64,000 nucleotides of DNA from Streptomyces chartreusis (GCF_008704715.1 NZ_CP023689.1:2914001-2978000); one strand, 5' to 3'. Shown: positions 10,101-21,213, numbered from the stretch's first letter. Notes: a model not told the origin generated them from the sequence alone. Numbers and translations are program-made.

Positions 10101-10836
10101 GGTTCAGGTCGGTGCCGTACGCGGGCACCGTCGCCGCGTTCTCGGCGAGCAGCTCGGCCAGCGGCCCGTCCGGAGGCGGGCACAGCGGTACGGCGAATCC
10201 GGCGTCGCGCTGGCCGGACTGCAGGGCGGTGCCGAGGACGCCGACGACGGCGCCGGTCCCGGCGTCGAGTACAGGCCCTCCGGCAGCGCCGCCACCGAGG
10301 CGCAGGGCGTCCCGTCCTGCCGTGCCGACCGCCAACTCCAGGGCGTGGCCGAGGAGATGGACGCGGTCCGTCGCCGTGTAGGTCGCGGACGTCGTGCCCA
10401 GGACCCTGGCCTCCCGCCAGCCACCGGCCGCGATCCGCACGTAGGCGCCGCACTCGATCCGTTCGCGCCCGGTCACCGGCAAGGGGTCCACGCCCAGTCC
10501 CTCGGTACGCACGAGGGCCAGGTCAAGTTCGGGCAACGAGGTCACCGCGCTCGCCGGCACCACACAGCTGCGGTCGCCGCCCGCTGCGAGCAGGACCAGC
10601 CGGGGCAGACCGTCGACGGCCTCGTGGCTGGTGACGACGGTGCCGTGGTGATCGGCCACGAAGCCGAGGCCCCGGGGCCGGCCGGCCAGGTCGTGGATGC
10701 GGACCAGGGCGTCGTCGCGGGAATCGGAGCGGCGCGCGTCCTGCGTGCCGTCGTCCCGCTCGCCCCACCGGTCCTCGTGCCGTGTACCCTCCGACGTCCG
10801 GTGGGCGTCGCCCGCCCGGGGGCCCCGTCCCGCCAT
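7192..10836 (-). CDS. trypsin-like (inactive) / P-loop NTPase / helical-repeat fusion protein
   Basis: A 1214-residue protein without signal peptide. Residues ~45–220 look like a trypsin-fold domain: His71 in VVTSHEAV and Asp105 in ELDLALV fit the triad, but the serine site reads G-A-A-G-G-P, with Ala185 where Ser is expected. A P-loop follows (GPPGSGRTT, 308–316) with a Walker B-like LLLLLDSPEE, giving a STAND/AAA-like NTPase. The last ~600 residues are Leu/Ala/Arg-rich and helical, resembling HEAT-type repeats. Such sensor–NTPase–repeat architectures are typical of conflict or signalling proteins; the substrate is unknown. Start is ATG 10836 with GGGGAGG seven bases upstream. Residues ~461–491 are encoded by an inserted dispersed repeat. 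It sits between truB and ribF but has its own upstream region and is probably not part of their operon. Confidence 0.75.
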   Translation of the reverse strand: MAGRGPRAGDAHRTSEGTRHEDRWGERDDGTQDARRSDSRDDALVRIHDLAGRPRGLGFVADHHGTVVTSHEAVDGLPRLVLLAAGGDRSCVVPASAVTSLPELDLALVRTEGLGVDPLPVTGRERIECGAYVRIAAGGWREARVLGTTSATYTATDRVHLLGHALELAVGTAGRDALRLGGGAAGGPVLDAGTGAVVGVLGTALQSGQRDAGFAVPLCPPPDGPLAELLAENAATVPAYGTDLNLAGVLELTATSVGQDGPPGTLAGYVGRADAGGAGAVDPVERAATAREFEAFADSRASVLALVGPPGSGRTTELAALAARRNRGPSPAPTLWLRGADLKDEDASVADAARRALARAARIVAAPSDLSTLGDTTPERLARLALDTGRPLLLLLDSPEEMPPVLAHRLTDWTDGTAQWLRETGARLMVACRAEYWETAGAEFPGEMLYEGRHEAEAEIFPARPAFEGEAVQADGGPGAEPLGGGGTTPRFPACVRLADLTPDEARQARARYGIPEGALAEPDARHPLTLRLLSEVRAALPGTPAPPAADRDDVLSAYLDLMCLRIAVRLAAENGLRGTAVRRLAAKVSGQVHEAARRSLGPGQGELDRASFEAVFPWGPAPAWFGGGTGWASAVLTEGLLVPAGTGYRFAHEELADWIQGMHLDLDEALDALVHRNRIHPGTTHPLPVPRHRIGPVVQALLLIPRYHGTCQLSRRLQELTHALDADRHSWWAARLLTETLLRVPDATPYLDVLHLLTDRLVTWRRHHRSVSREFGPHFWTALPLPESERLDLLRRLVLADGPPTDADDPGHPRYLDAVARLLAADPTAVQRLLTRWFDDDRPLPATPHATVACAAQALLHTHRHRALDDLTETLVDSAHRKADELLAVLSEDETSAVCRAVDRWAHDERPARRVAAVAYGLRVAPHVRSEADLELLRYAALALLARPDDCTLHGGALALLVRDPRTRARHLPQALAHFAAADPQFPASALVAALATHTEPVLEAFRARLHRPGAGDALRTLADVTTPALARRVAALVQEAVERQPGTAADMAAYVDRRLDQGPSARAVLLPLVTGLLDGGAEHVRAALAAVLATPGTAASRPLRRELREFLLAHERAPVVLDAFLHATVQEGAERPDDDLRGLVHHTGLLLVRTPDGAARFDRGLVDLGRHVPGFAVRVAGWLTDTPQDWSAVVGPSTRRMIENLAGVRVPA
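9364..9456 (-). repeat. dispersed repeat inserted in frame in the pseudo-trypsin NTPase gene
   Basis: A 93-base segment reads, on the minus strand, like the dispersed element at 28486–28580 and 55165–55262: it shares GCCCGTCCGGCGTTTGAGG and the following purine-rich arm. It encodes 31 residues (RPAFEGEAVQADGG and onward). The 8-bp sequence GCCGGGAA occurs on both sides (9356–9363 and 9449–9456), like a target duplication. Its length is a multiple of three, so the reading frame is kept. Confidence 0.75.
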
Positions 10837-11040
10837 TGTCGAACCTCCCCGCGCCGCGCCCGTTCGCTGATCTGCCCCCGTCCTTTTCCCGACGGTAGGG
10901 GCCCGATGATCAGCGGGACAGATCACGTGGCGAACGCGCCCCCTTCCGCTCCCTCGGTTCACTCCGAGCGCCTGCCCGGACGGGTGAATAGGCGGGGGTC
11001 GTTGGATACACCCTAGAGGTGGGGGAACCGAGGGGGGACC

Positions 11041-11083
11041 GTGGAGCGGCGGGCAGAGGACGACCCCGTGACCGCCGCTCCAC
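11041..11083 (-). terminator. terminator of the truB operon
   Basis: GTGGAGCGGCGG (11041–11052) pairs perfectly with CCGCCGCTCCAC (11072–11083) across a 19-base loop, 28 bases beyond the truB stop on the minus strand. There is no clear U-run, as is common in Streptomyces. Confidence 0.6.
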
Positions 11084-11110
11084 GGGCAGGCTCTCGAAGG
11101 AGCGGGTGCC

Positions 11111-12016
11111 TCAGCCGAACACGGCCAGGCTCTTGGCCTTGCCCTTCTGCTCCTCGACGAGCGCGAGGAAGCGCCCCTCGGGGTCGAAGACGGCCACCGG
11201 CCCGGAGCCCGCGTACTCGTCGGGCATGTCGAGGCGCACCCCGTTGGTGAGCAGCCGGGCACGCCGGCCGTCCACGTCCCAGCGCGGGAAGGCAGCGGTG
11301 GCGGCCTCGGCGATCGGCAGCACCGTGAGCTCCTGCTGGAGCTGGTCCAGCGTCTTGGCGGAGTCCAGCTTGTAGGGCCCGACGCGGGTGCGGCGCAGCG
11401 CCGTGAGGTGGCCGCCGACGCCCAGATCGGCACCGAGGTCCCGGGCGAGGGCCCGGATGTACGTGCCCGAGGAGCAGACCACCGAGACGACCAGGTCGAG
11501 GACCGCGGTGCCGTCGTCGGCGACGGCCTCCCGGACGTCGTACACGGCGAAGGACGAGATGGTGACCGGGCGGGCCGGGATCTCGAACTCCTCGCCCTCC
11601 CGTGCCCGCTTGTAGGAGCGCACCCCGTCGATCTTGATGGCGCTGACCTTGGACGGCACCTGCATGATGTCGCCGCTCAGCTTGGCGATCCCGGCGTCGA
11701 TGGCGTCGCGGGTGACCTTCGAGGCGTCGCTGGACCCCGTGATCTCGCCCTCGGCGTCATCGGTGACGGTGTTCTGGCCCAGGCGGATGGTGCCCAGGTA
11801 CTCCTTCTCGGTCAGCGCGAGGTGACCGAGCAGCTTGGTGGCCCGCTCGACGCCGAGGACGAGCACGCCCGTCGCCATGGGGTCCAGGGTGCCCGCGTGC
11901 CCGACGCGACGGGTGCGCGCGATGCCGCGCATCTTGGCGACCACGTCGTGCGAGGTGAAGCCCGACGGCTTGTCGACGATGACAAGCCCGTCGGGCGTCC
12001 GGTTCTTCTCGGTCAT
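11111..12016 (-). CDS. truB: tRNA pseudouridine-55 synthase
   Basis: TruB makes pseudouridine 55 in the T-loop of tRNAs. The 301-residue product contains the KPSGFTSHDVV start motif and RVGHAGTLDP with the catalytic aspartate (Asp45). It also has the SGTYIRALARDLG motif and a C-terminal PUA-like region ending near VEEQKGKAKSLAVFG. Start ATG overlaps the rbfA stop by four bases (ATGA), so the two are coupled. It ends the nusA–infB–rbfA block on the minus strand and is followed by a hairpin. Confidence 0.97.
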   Translation of the reverse strand: MTEKNRTPDGLVIVDKPSGFTSHDVVAKMRGIARTRRVGHAGTLDPMATGVLVLGVERATKLLGHLALTEKEYLGTIRLGQNTVTDDAEGEITGSSDASKVTRDAIDAGIAKLSGDIMQVPSKVSAIKIDGVRSYKRAREGEEFEIPARPVTISSFAVYDVREAVADDGTAVLDLVVSVVCSSGTYIRALARDLGADLGVGGHLTALRRTRVGPYKLDSAKTLDQLQQELTVLPIAEAATAAFPRWDVDGRRARLLTNGVRLDMPDEYAGSGPVAVFDPEGRFLALVEEQKGKAKSLAVFG

Positions 12017-12459
12017 TCGGCGGCGTCGTCCTCGTCCTCACCCGGCTTCTTGTACGGGTCCGCCTCACCGGCGTAGGTGGCGCCGGCCGAGACCTCGCGC
12101 ACCTTCGCGTCGGACTGGCGCGCCTTGTCGAGGAGGTCCTCGATGGTGCGGGCGTTGTCCGGCAGGGCGTCGGCCACGAAGGTCAGCGTCGGCGTGAACT
12201 TCACACCGGCCGCAGCACCGACGGCGGAGCGGAGCACGCCCTTGGCGCTCTCCAGACCGGCGGCCGCGGCCGCCCGCTCCTCGTCGTCCCCGTACACCGT
12301 GTAGAAGACGGTCGCCTCCCGCAGGTCACCCGTGACGCGGGTGTCCGTGATGGTGACGTGCGAGCCGAGCCGCGGGTCCTTGATCCCGCGCTGCAGCTTC
12401 TGGGCCACCACCTCTCGGATGAGGTCCGCCAGCCTCTTGGCGCGCGCGTTGTCGGCCAC
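12013..12459 (-). CDS. rbfA: 30S ribosome-binding factor A
   Basis: RbfA is a KH-fold factor for late 30S maturation and cold adaptation, binding near helix 1 of 16S rRNA. The 148-residue product has the family N-terminus (AKRLADLIREVVAQKLQRGIKDPR) and the VTITDTRVTGDLREATVFYTV core. Its acidic C-terminal tail (EDEDDAAE) is common in actinobacteria. It overlaps truB by four bases and follows the DUF503 gene after 32 bases. Confidence 0.96.
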   Translation of the reverse strand: MADNARAKRLADLIREVVAQKLQRGIKDPRLGSHVTITDTRVTGDLREATVFYTVYGDDEERAAAAAGLESAKGVLRSAVGAAAGVKFTPTLTFVADALPDNARTIEDLLDKARQSDAKVREVSAGATYAGEADPYKKPGEDEDDAAE

Positions 12460-12491
12460 TGGTCCGTCTCCTTAAGTGCTTACTTCTTGCT

Positions 12492-12785
12492 TCAGTCTTC
12501 GTCGCTGTGGAGCCTGCGTCGAACCGAGAGCAGTTCCACCTCGGGCCGCCCGGCGACCAGCCGCTCGCAGCGGTCCAGTACGTCGGAGAGGTGTCCCGTG
12601 TCCCCGGAGACCATCGCGAGCCCGATCTCGGCCCTGCGATGGAGGTTCTGGTTGCCCGTCTCCGCCACACTCACCGCGTACTTGCGCTGGAGCTCGGCCA
12701 CGATCGGACGGACGAGAGAGCGTTTCTCCTTGAGCGAGTGGACGTCGCCGAGGAGAAGGTCGAAGGACAGAGTCCCCACATACAT
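12492..12785 (-). CDS. DUF503 (YlxP-like) protein
   Basis: A 97-residue protein starting MYVGTLSFDLLLGDVHSLKEKR, the conserved DUF503 opening, with the GNQNLHRRAEIGLA segment in the middle. Members are small ferredoxin-fold proteins found between infB and rbfA. B. subtilis YlxP is one of them and its role in translation is not settled. Start ATG 12785 is chosen because the family begins at this methionine. The ribosome-binding site is weak. A hairpin separates it from infB, so part of its transcription may be independent. Confidence 0.85.
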   Translation of the reverse strand: MYVGTLSFDLLLGDVHSLKEKRSLVRPIVAELQRKYAVSVAETGNQNLHRRAEIGLAMVSGDTGHLSDVLDRCERLVAGRPEVELLSVRRRLHSDED

Positions 12786-12865
12786 ATGTGTATCCGGATG
12801 TCCCGCCGGTTCGGGGTACGGGCGCCACGCTTCGACGCCGATACGGGAACCGTACACGCAACGGC

Positions 12866-12916
12866 CGGGGCCGATCGACGGAGTTTCCCTGAGGGAACTG
12901 CCGCCGACCGGCCCCG
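12866..12916 (-). terminator. nested hairpin after infB
   Basis: An outer stem CGGGGCCG/CGGCCCCG (12866–12873 with 12909–12916) encloses an inner stem around AGTTTCCC/GGGAACT. It follows the infB stop by 15 bases on the minus strand. It may be a terminator or attenuator with read-through into the DUF503, rbfA and truB genes. Confidence 0.55.
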
Positions 12917-12930
12917 ATCGCGTGCTGGGA

Positions 12931-16071
<3,141 letters not shown>

Positions 16072-16219
16072 TTCGCTCCTTTTAGGTCCGGGTTGCGTCC
16101 GGACCGTCGCTACTTCATGGGCGTACTCATCGCGTGCTCATCGAGTGCTCATCGCAATCTCGACCTACTTCCAACTCGCGGGGTACCTGGGCCGCACGGC
16201 GGTTCCGCACGACGCTTTC

Positions 16220-16519
16220 TTACGGTGTTGCCTGCTCAGCAACTGTTGTCTGCTCGACGTACCGGCGCAACGCCTTTGTGTCCAGCGCTCCCGGGGCGCG
16301 CAGCGCCCGCGTGAACGCCCGACGGCGCACCGCCTGGTCGAGACAGACCAGGGCGGGGTGTACGTACGCACCCCGGCCGGGCAGCGTACCGCTTGGATCA
16401 GGGACGCACTCGTCCTTGATCGCCACGATCCGCAGCAGATCAGTCTTGGCCGCTCGCTCCCGGCACCCCACACAGGTACGTTCAGGGCAGGCGCGGGCGC
16501 GTGTCCGGCCAGACACCAC
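16220..16519 (-). CDS. YlxR-family RNA-binding protein (DUF448)
   Basis: A 99-residue protein with the YlxR signatures: RTCVGCRERAAKTDLLRIV near the N-terminus and GRGAYVHPALVCLDQAVRRRAF in the middle. YlxR proteins sit between nusA and infB in most bacteria and bind RNA; regulatory and RNase P-related roles have been proposed. Start is one of two consecutive GTG codons at 16519/16516. It lies downstream of nusA (99-base gap holding a 7-bp CCTGACG hairpin at 16586–16608) and upstream of infB. Confidence 0.9.
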   Translation of the reverse strand: MVSGRTRARACPERTCVGCRERAAKTDLLRIVAIKDECVPDPSGTLPGRGAYVHPALVCLDQAVRRRAFTRALRAPGALDTKALRRYVEQTTVAEQATP

Positions 16520-16618
16520 TAAGTCTACCTCCCCGTACCGACCTCACCCCTTTGGGGCAGGATTCGAACAGTTGCCGCTCGGTAACCTGACGTGATCTGA
16601 GCGTCAGGCGGCTTGGAT

Positions 16619-17605
16619 CTATTCCCCGGCCTGCTCGGTGTCCGGGCGGATGTCGATGCGCCAGCCGGTGAGCCGGGCGGCAAGCCGGGCATTCTGGCCT
16701 TCCTTGCCGATGGCCAGTGACAGCTGGTAATCGGGCACGGTCACCCGCGCGGAGCGGGCCGCCATGTCCACGACCTCGACCTTGGAGACCCGGGCCGGGG
16801 ACAGCGCGTTCGCCACCATCTCGGCCGGGTCGTCCGACCAGTCGACGATGTCGATCTTCTCGCCGTTCAGCTCGCCCATGACGTTGCGCACCCGGCCGCC
16901 CATGGGGCCGATGCAGGCGCCCTTGGCGTTCAGGCCGCTGCGGGTGGACCGTACGGCGATCTTGGTGCGGTGGCCGGCCTCGCGGGCGATGGCGGCGATC
17001 TCCACCGAGCCGTCGGCGATCTCCGGCACCTCCAGGGCGAAGAGCTTCTTCACCAGGTTGGGGTGGGTGCGCGACAGGGTGACGGAGGGGCCGCGGACGC
17101 CCTTGGCCACCCGGACGACGTACGACCGCAGCCGCATCCCGTGCGGGTAGGTCTCGCCCGGGACCTGCTCCTGCACCGGCAGGATGGCCTCCAGCTTGCC
17201 GATGTCCACGAGCACGTTCTTCGGGTCGCGGCCCTGCTGGACCACGCCGGTGACGATGTCACCCTCGCGGCCCGCGTACTCGCCGAGCGTCGCGTCGTCC
17301 TCGGCGTCACGCAGACGCTGGAGGATGACCTGCTTGGCGGTGGTGGCGGCGATCCGGCCGAAGCCGGAGGGGGTGTCGTCGAACTCGCGGGCCTCCTGGC
17401 CCTCCTCCAGATCCTCGGGATCCTCCTTCGCCCACACGGTCACATGGCCGGTCTCCCGGTTCAGCTCCACGCGCGCGTGGCGGCGGCTTCCCTCGGTGCG
17501 GTGGTAGGCGATGAGGAGGGCCGACTCGATCGCCTCGACCAGCAGGTCGAAGGAGATCTCCTTCTCCCGAACCAAGCCCCGCAGGGCACTCATGTCGATG
17601 TCCAC
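16619..17605 (-). CDS. nusA: transcription termination/antitermination factor NusA
   Basis: NusA binds RNA polymerase and nascent RNA and controls pausing and termination. The 328-residue product has the N-terminal RNAP-binding domain ([17 protein letters not shown]), an S1 domain ([30 protein letters not shown]) and two KH domains ([49 protein letters not shown]). It lacks the C-terminal acidic repeats of enterobacterial NusA, as is usual in actinobacteria. The start lies 2 bases after the rimP stop, so it is cotranscribed. Confidence 0.97.
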   Translation of the reverse strand: MDIDMSALRGLVREKEISFDLLVEAIESALLIAYHRTEGSRRHARVELNRETGHVTVWAKEDPEDLEEGQEAREFDDTPSGFGRIAATTAKQVILQRLRDAEDDATLGEYAGREGDIVTGVVQQGRDPKNVLVDIGKLEAILPVQEQVPGETYPHGMRLRSYVVRVAKGVRGPSVTLSRTHPNLVKKLFALEVPEIADGSVEIAAIAREAGHRTKIAVRSTRSGLNAKGACIGPMGGRVRNVMGELNGEKIDIVDWSDDPAEMVANALSPARVSKVEVVDMAARSARVTVPDYQLSLAIGKEGQNARLAARLTGWRIDIRPDTEQAGE

Positions 17606-17607
17606 GG

Positions 17608-18105
17608 CTACGCCTCCTCTTCCTTCTTGTCCTTGCGGTTGAACTCGACCTGCACGCGCGCCTTCTCGATCTCCGGGAAGCCGAGTCTGCGGCTGGTGGC
17701 CTTGCGGCCCTTGACTCCGGGCACTTCGAGATCGAGGCCCTCGTCGTCGACGTCCAGGATCCGTGCCACCAGTTCCCCGCCCTCGGCCAATTGGAACTTC
17801 ACCAGCCGGTCGACGGCACGCACGTAGTGCCGGTGCTCCGTCAGGGGGCGCTCAGCGCCGGGGGTGCCGACCTCGAGGGTGTACTCGCCCTGGCCCATCG
17901 CGTCGGTCTCGTCGAGCTTCGCCGAGAGCTCGCGGCTCACATCGGCGATCCGGTCCAGGTCCGCCCCGGTGTCGGAGTCGACCACGACACGCAGCACACG
18001 CTTGCGTCCGACGGAGTCCACTTCGATCTCTTCGAGATCGAGGCCCTGAGAGCTGACGAGCGGTTCCAGAAGTTCTCGCAGCCTCTCGCTCTGGGTGGTG
18101 CTCAT
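17608..18105 (-). CDS. rimP: ribosome maturation factor RimP
   Basis: RimP assists 30S subunit assembly. The 165-residue product begins with [21 protein letters not shown] and contains [18 protein letters not shown] and [14 protein letters not shown], the RimP landmarks, then an SH3-like C-terminal domain with a charged tail (RKDKKEEEA). Start ATG 18105 has GAGGAG eight bases upstream. It heads the rimP–nusA–ylxR–infB operon. The upstream region holds a TTGACC, but I see no good -10 at the right distance. Confidence 0.95.
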   Translation of the reverse strand: MSTTQSERLRELLEPLVSSQGLDLEEIEVDSVGRKRVLRVVVDSDTGADLDRIADVSRELSAKLDETDAMGQGEYTLEVGTPGAERPLTEHRHYVRAVDRLVKFQLAEGGELVARILDVDDEGLDLEVPGVKGRKATSRRLGFPEIEKARVQVEFNRKDKKEEEA

Positions 18106-18262
18106 CCGGGTGACTCCTCGGCCGCGTGTGCTGTTGTGGGATGGGTCGCGTGTCTGGTCAAAGGGTATCGGGTCGCGAGGAGTGTTGCGTCCAGCCTCCG
18201 GCGGCGGGGCCGCGTCGCCCAAGGGGTCGGGACTGCGGGTTCGTGGGCGAATACGGGCTGCC

Positions 18263-18320
18263 CGTGGCTGCTCGCGCCCGCGCGGCGGAGCCGCATGTCG
18301 ACACGGCCCCGCGCCCCTTG
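18263..18320 (+). repeat. dispersed GC-rich palindromic repeat, within a 324-base gap
   Basis: The segment reads CGTGGCTGCTCGCGCC, then a GCGGC-GGA-GCCGC hairpin, then CCCCGCGCCCCTT. I know this kind of element as abundant in Streptomyces intergenic regions, and its arms partly match 28435–28463 and 63801–63829. It lies in the gap between the divergent rimP and lipoprotein genes (18106–18429). Apart from this repeat and presumed promoters I see no gene in the gap. Confidence 0.6.
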
Positions 18321-18429
18321 AGGGCGGCTGTCGAGCCGGTGACATGACTATGCCGGACGCGCGGGTACGGTGATCAGCGGCGGGCGCGTCCCGCCTGCGT
18401 GTTCGTACGAGTCCCCGAGGACGTGTGCC

Positions 18430-18981
18430 GTGCCGTACCCCCCGCCCTCGCGCCACCCCTCGGGGCCGCGCCGAAGAGCCCTGCTCGCCTCCGTCGCCGG
18501 TGCCGCCCTGCTGGTGGGCTGCACGTCCCGGCCCGACGAATCGGACGGCGGGACGAGCGGCAGTCCGTCGCTCGCCGAGAAGGCACGCGCGCGTGCGGCC
18601 CGCGACAGCGACGACCTGGTCGGGCGCTACGACGCCGTGCTCGCCGCCCATCCGGTGCTGGCCCCTGTGGTGGGGCCGTTGCGGGCGGAGGCCCTGCGGC
18701 ACGCGGCGGCGTTCGGCCCGGATCCGTCGGCCGGATCACCCACGCCGTCCGGGACGCCGACCGGCGGTACGGCGTCGCCGTCGGCCTCACCCTCCGCGAG
18801 CGTGTCCGTCCCGACGGACGAGCGGGACGCGCTGGCCGGCCTCGCCGCCGCCGAACGGGCGCTCGCGGACCGGCGGGCGAAGGCACTGCTCGACGTACCC
18901 GGTGAACTGGCGCGGCTGCTGGCCTCGGTGGCCGCGGCCGGGGCCGTGCACGCGTACCTGCTGACGGAGGGGGCCAAGTGA
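18430..18981 (+). CDS. secreted lipoprotein of unknown function
   Basis: A 183-residue protein with a basic start (RHPSGPRRRALL), a hydrophobic stretch and a lipobox LLVGC, so it should be exported and anchored by a lipid on cysteine. The mature part has an Ala-rich helical region and a Ser/Pro/Thr linker (GSPTPSGTPTGG) between helical halves. GTG 18430 is preferred over earlier starts because it gives a normal-length signal peptide and has GAGG nine bases upstream. It overlaps the ferritin-like gene by four bases, suggesting joint function. No enzymatic motif is visible. Confidence 0.75.
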   Translation: MPYPPPSRHPSGPRRRALLASVAGAALLVGCTSRPDESDGGTSGSPSLAEKARARAARDSDDLVGRYDAVLAAHPVLAPVVGPLRAEALRHAAAFGPDPSAGSPTPSGTPTGGTASPSASPSASVSVPTDERDALAGLAAAERALADRRAKALLDVPGELARLLASVAAAGAVHAYLLTEGAK

Positions 18982-19442
18982 GCGAGGCGAAGAAGGCGAC
19001 CGTCAAGGCCCTCCAGTCGGCGCTCGCCGCCGAGCACGCGGTCGTGTACGGGTACGGCGTCGTGGGGGGCCGGATCAGCGAGGAGCGGCGCTCGGAGGCG
19101 CGTGCGGCGTACGCGGCACACCGGGCGCGGCGGGACGCGCTGGCGCGCGAGGTGAGCGACCGGGGCGCCGAGCCGGTCTCGGCGAGCGCCGGTTACGCGC
19201 TGCCCTTCCCGGTGCCGGACTCGGCCGCGGCCGTGCAGTTGGCCGCCGAGCTGGAGGACCGGGTGGCCGGGGTGTACTCCGACCTGGTGCGGGCAGCCGA
19301 GGGGGAGCTGCGGGGCAGGGCCGCCGAGGCGCTGCGGGAGGCCGCGGTGCGCGCGGTGCGCTGGCGCGGCGGGAGCGTAGCCTTCCCTGGGCTCGCCGAG
19401 CGTGCGGGCACCGCGGCCCCGTCGGAGGCGCCCACCGCCTGA
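18978..19442 (+). CDS. ferritin-like domain protein (DUF4439 type)
   Basis: A 154-residue all-helical protein. Its start (KALQSALAAEHAVVYGYGVVGGRI) carries the Glu-His pair and YGYG motif of DUF4439 ferritin-like proteins, and later helices resemble a four-helix bundle. Whether it binds metal is uncertain because only some of the expected Glu/His positions are evident. GTG 18978 overlaps the lipoprotein stop. The pair probably acts in the envelope, with this member either on the cytoplasmic side or carried by its partner; it has no signal peptide. Confidence 0.7.
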   Translation: MSEAKKATVKALQSALAAEHAVVYGYGVVGGRISEERRSEARAAYAAHRARRDALAREVSDRGAEPVSASAGYALPFPVPDSAAAVQLAAELEDRVAGVYSDLVRAAEGELRGRAAEALREAAVRAVRWRGGSVAFPGLAERAGTAAPSEAPTA

Positions 19443-19492
19443 CGGGGACCGCAGCACACGTACGGGCAGTACGGGAAGGGAACGACTCGCGC

Positions 19493-20392
19493 ATGGCTTT
19501 CGAACCGCCGCAGCGTCTGGTCAGGGCGCTCGGTGAGACGGCACCGGACGGTGACGACTGGTTGGAGAGGCTGCCGGAGGCGGCCCACCAGGCCGTCGCG
19601 CTACGCGAGTTGACCGTGGAGCGGGTGCAGATGCCCGGTGGCCGCAGCAGCCTGGTGGTCCTGGTACGGCAGCCGGACGGCACCCCGGCGGTGCTGAAGC
19701 TCGCGCCGCCCCGGGCCCGCCCCGAGAGCGAGCGGGCCGCGCTGGCGCACTGGGGCGGCACGGGAGCCGTACAGCTTCTGGAGCCCTTCGTGAGCGAGGG
19801 TGTGCTGCTGCTGGAGCGATTGCGTCCGGATCTGTCGGTGCGGTCGCTGCCGGAGGCGAAGGCGTTGCTGGAGGCGGCGGGGACGCTGCGGCGGCTGTGG
19901 GTTGAGCCCCCGGCCGGCCATCGCTTCGAGACGGTGGCCGAGCGGACGGGGCGGCAGGCCGAGGCGATGCGGGCGACCGCGTCGGCGGACGCCGAGGTGG
20001 CGACGCTGGTCGACGCCGCGCTGGCCGCTCGCGAGGAGCTGCTGGCCGCGCCGCCCGAACGGCGGTTGCTGCACGGGACGTTCCGGCAGAGCAAGGTGCT
20101 GGCCGGGGAGCGGATGCCGTGGCTGGCGGTGGGGCCGGATCCGGTCGTGGGTGAGTGCGCGTTCGATCTGGCGCGTCTGGTGCGGGACCGGGTGGAGGAT
20201 CTGATCGCCTCGCCGTCGGGTGCGGCGACGACGCGGCGGCGGGTCAAGCGGCTCGCGGAGTCGCTGGAGGTGGACCAGGAGCGGCTGCGGGGGTGGACGC
20301 TGTTCCGGGCCGTGGAGTCGGGGGTGCGGGCCCGCCGGGTGGGGCGGCCGCAGGACGCCGAGTTGCTGCTGGAGTTCGCGGGCTGGCTGTAG
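19493..20392 (+). CDS. aminoglycoside/hydroxyurea phosphotransferase-family protein, catalytic residues lost
   Basis: A 299-residue protein of the APH(6)/hydroxyurea-kinase family, judged by length, the GTPAVLKLAPP segment and the VGECAFDLARLVRDR segment near the C-terminus. The active-site Brenner motif normally reads HGDxHxxN. Here residues 194–201 read HGTFRQSK, so both the catalytic Asp and the metal-binding Asn are replaced. The later Asp region is also altered (AVGPDPVVG). It may therefore be a pseudokinase or bind without phosphorylating. ATG 19493 is preceded by AAGGGAACG. It is followed by a strong hairpin. Confidence 0.7.
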   Translation: MAFEPPQRLVRALGETAPDGDDWLERLPEAAHQAVALRELTVERVQMPGGRSSLVVLVRQPDGTPAVLKLAPPRARPESERAALAHWGGTGAVQLLEPFVSEGVLLLERLRPDLSVRSLPEAKALLEAAGTLRRLWVEPPAGHRFETVAERTGRQAEAMRATASADAEVATLVDAALAAREELLAAPPERRLLHGTFRQSKVLAGERMPWLAVGPDPVVGECAFDLARLVRDRVEDLIASPSGAATTRRRVKRLAESLEVDQERLRGWTLFRAVESGVRARRVGRPQDAELLLEFAGWL

Positions 20393-20421
20393 CCGCCCCG
20401 GCGCCGGGTGCCGTGGACGGG

Positions 20422-20461
20422 ACCACGCCCCCCTGCCGTGGTCGGAGCAGAGGGGCGTGGT
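20422..20461. terminator. bidirectional terminator hairpin
   Basis: ACCACGCCCC (20422–20431) pairs with GGGGCGTGGT (20452–20461) between convergent genes. The stem is perfect over 10 bp. Confidence 0.65.
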
Positions 20462-20535
20462 GGATCCGGTCGACTTGCCTCCCGAGCCTGCCGACCGGAG
20501 TCTCGGGGGTCGCCGGGACGGCCGTCCGGGCGACC

Positions 20536-21111
20536 TCAGTGTTCGCCGGGCCGCAGAGGCATCACCGCCGCCCATGTCTCGGCGGTCGCGCCGAACAGGG
20601 TCCCCTCCATCGCCAGCAGCCGGGTGTGCGGACGGATGTGAGCGGTCTGATCGGGGGGCGCGGGAGAGTCCGGGATGACCGGCTGGGCGTACGGGACATG
20701 GGCGAACAGCGGGAGGTCGGCCGGTGACAGCCGCCAGGACAACTGCCGCCCGCCGGCCTCCACGCACAGCAGGTGCGGGCCGTCCGGTCCGGAGCCGGCG
20801 TCGGGGGTGAGGACCGCGCTCGACGGGTGCAGCGCCGCCAACCAGGCGAGCAGATGGGCGCGTTCGTGCCGGGTGCGGGTCAACTCCCGCTCGTAGGAGT
20901 CGGCGTGCAGCCGCCAGCGGTCGCGCTCCTGCCGACAGGCGTCCAGCTCGCGCCCGAGACGCTGCCGGGACCCCGTCCGCCGCGCGAGGGGCTTGCCGCG
21001 GCGCCGCAGCGCTCGCAACAGGACGGCGGCGGCACGGCCGAGGGGGCCCGGGCTCCGGGGGTGACGGGTTCCGGGCACGTCGGGCAGGGGATCCGACGGG
21101 GGCGAGGACAT
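20536..21111 (-). CDS. coiled-coil protein of the WhiB cassette
   Basis: A 191-residue protein of unknown function. After a Pro-rich start it has a basic stretch (RRRGKPLARRTGSRQR) and a charged helix of about 50 residues (RELDACRQERDRWRLHADSYERELTRTRHERAH) likely to form a coiled coil. A compact C-terminal domain rich in Leu, Pro and His follows. ATG 21111 is chosen because codons upstream run into the 57-bp tandem repeat array. It is the last gene of the operon that begins with the sigma factor at 23,814. I do not recognise a family. Confidence 0.6.
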   Translation of the reverse strand: MSSPPSDPLPDVPGTRHPRSPGPLGRAAAVLLRALRRRGKPLARRTGSRQRLGRELDACRQERDRWRLHADSYERELTRTRHERAHLLAWLAALHPSSAVLTPDAGSGPDGPHLLCVEAGGRQLSWRLSPADLPLFAHVPYAQPVIPDSPAPPDQTAHIRPHTRLLAMEGTLFGATAETWAAVMPLRPGEH

Positions 21112-21213
21112 GAGGTACTCCGATTGCGGTGAGGAAACGTCAACTCGGCTCGCCGGACGCCCCGGCGGGGTGTCGGACGGGAGCACGGAGGCGGGGCTTC
21201 TCGCACTGGGCAC

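Noticed and set aside
6985..11016. A very long plus-strand frame opposite the pseudo-trypsin NTPase gene
   Set aside because: Gly/Arg/Val-rich sequence without motifs. The minus-strand frame has the recognisable P-loop and triad-like motifs and a good start.
16545..16575. T-loop-like GTTCGAATCC on the minus strand between nusA and ylxR
   Set aside because: The flanking bases do not form a T-stem, and no acceptor or anticodon stem can be folded. Not a tRNA.
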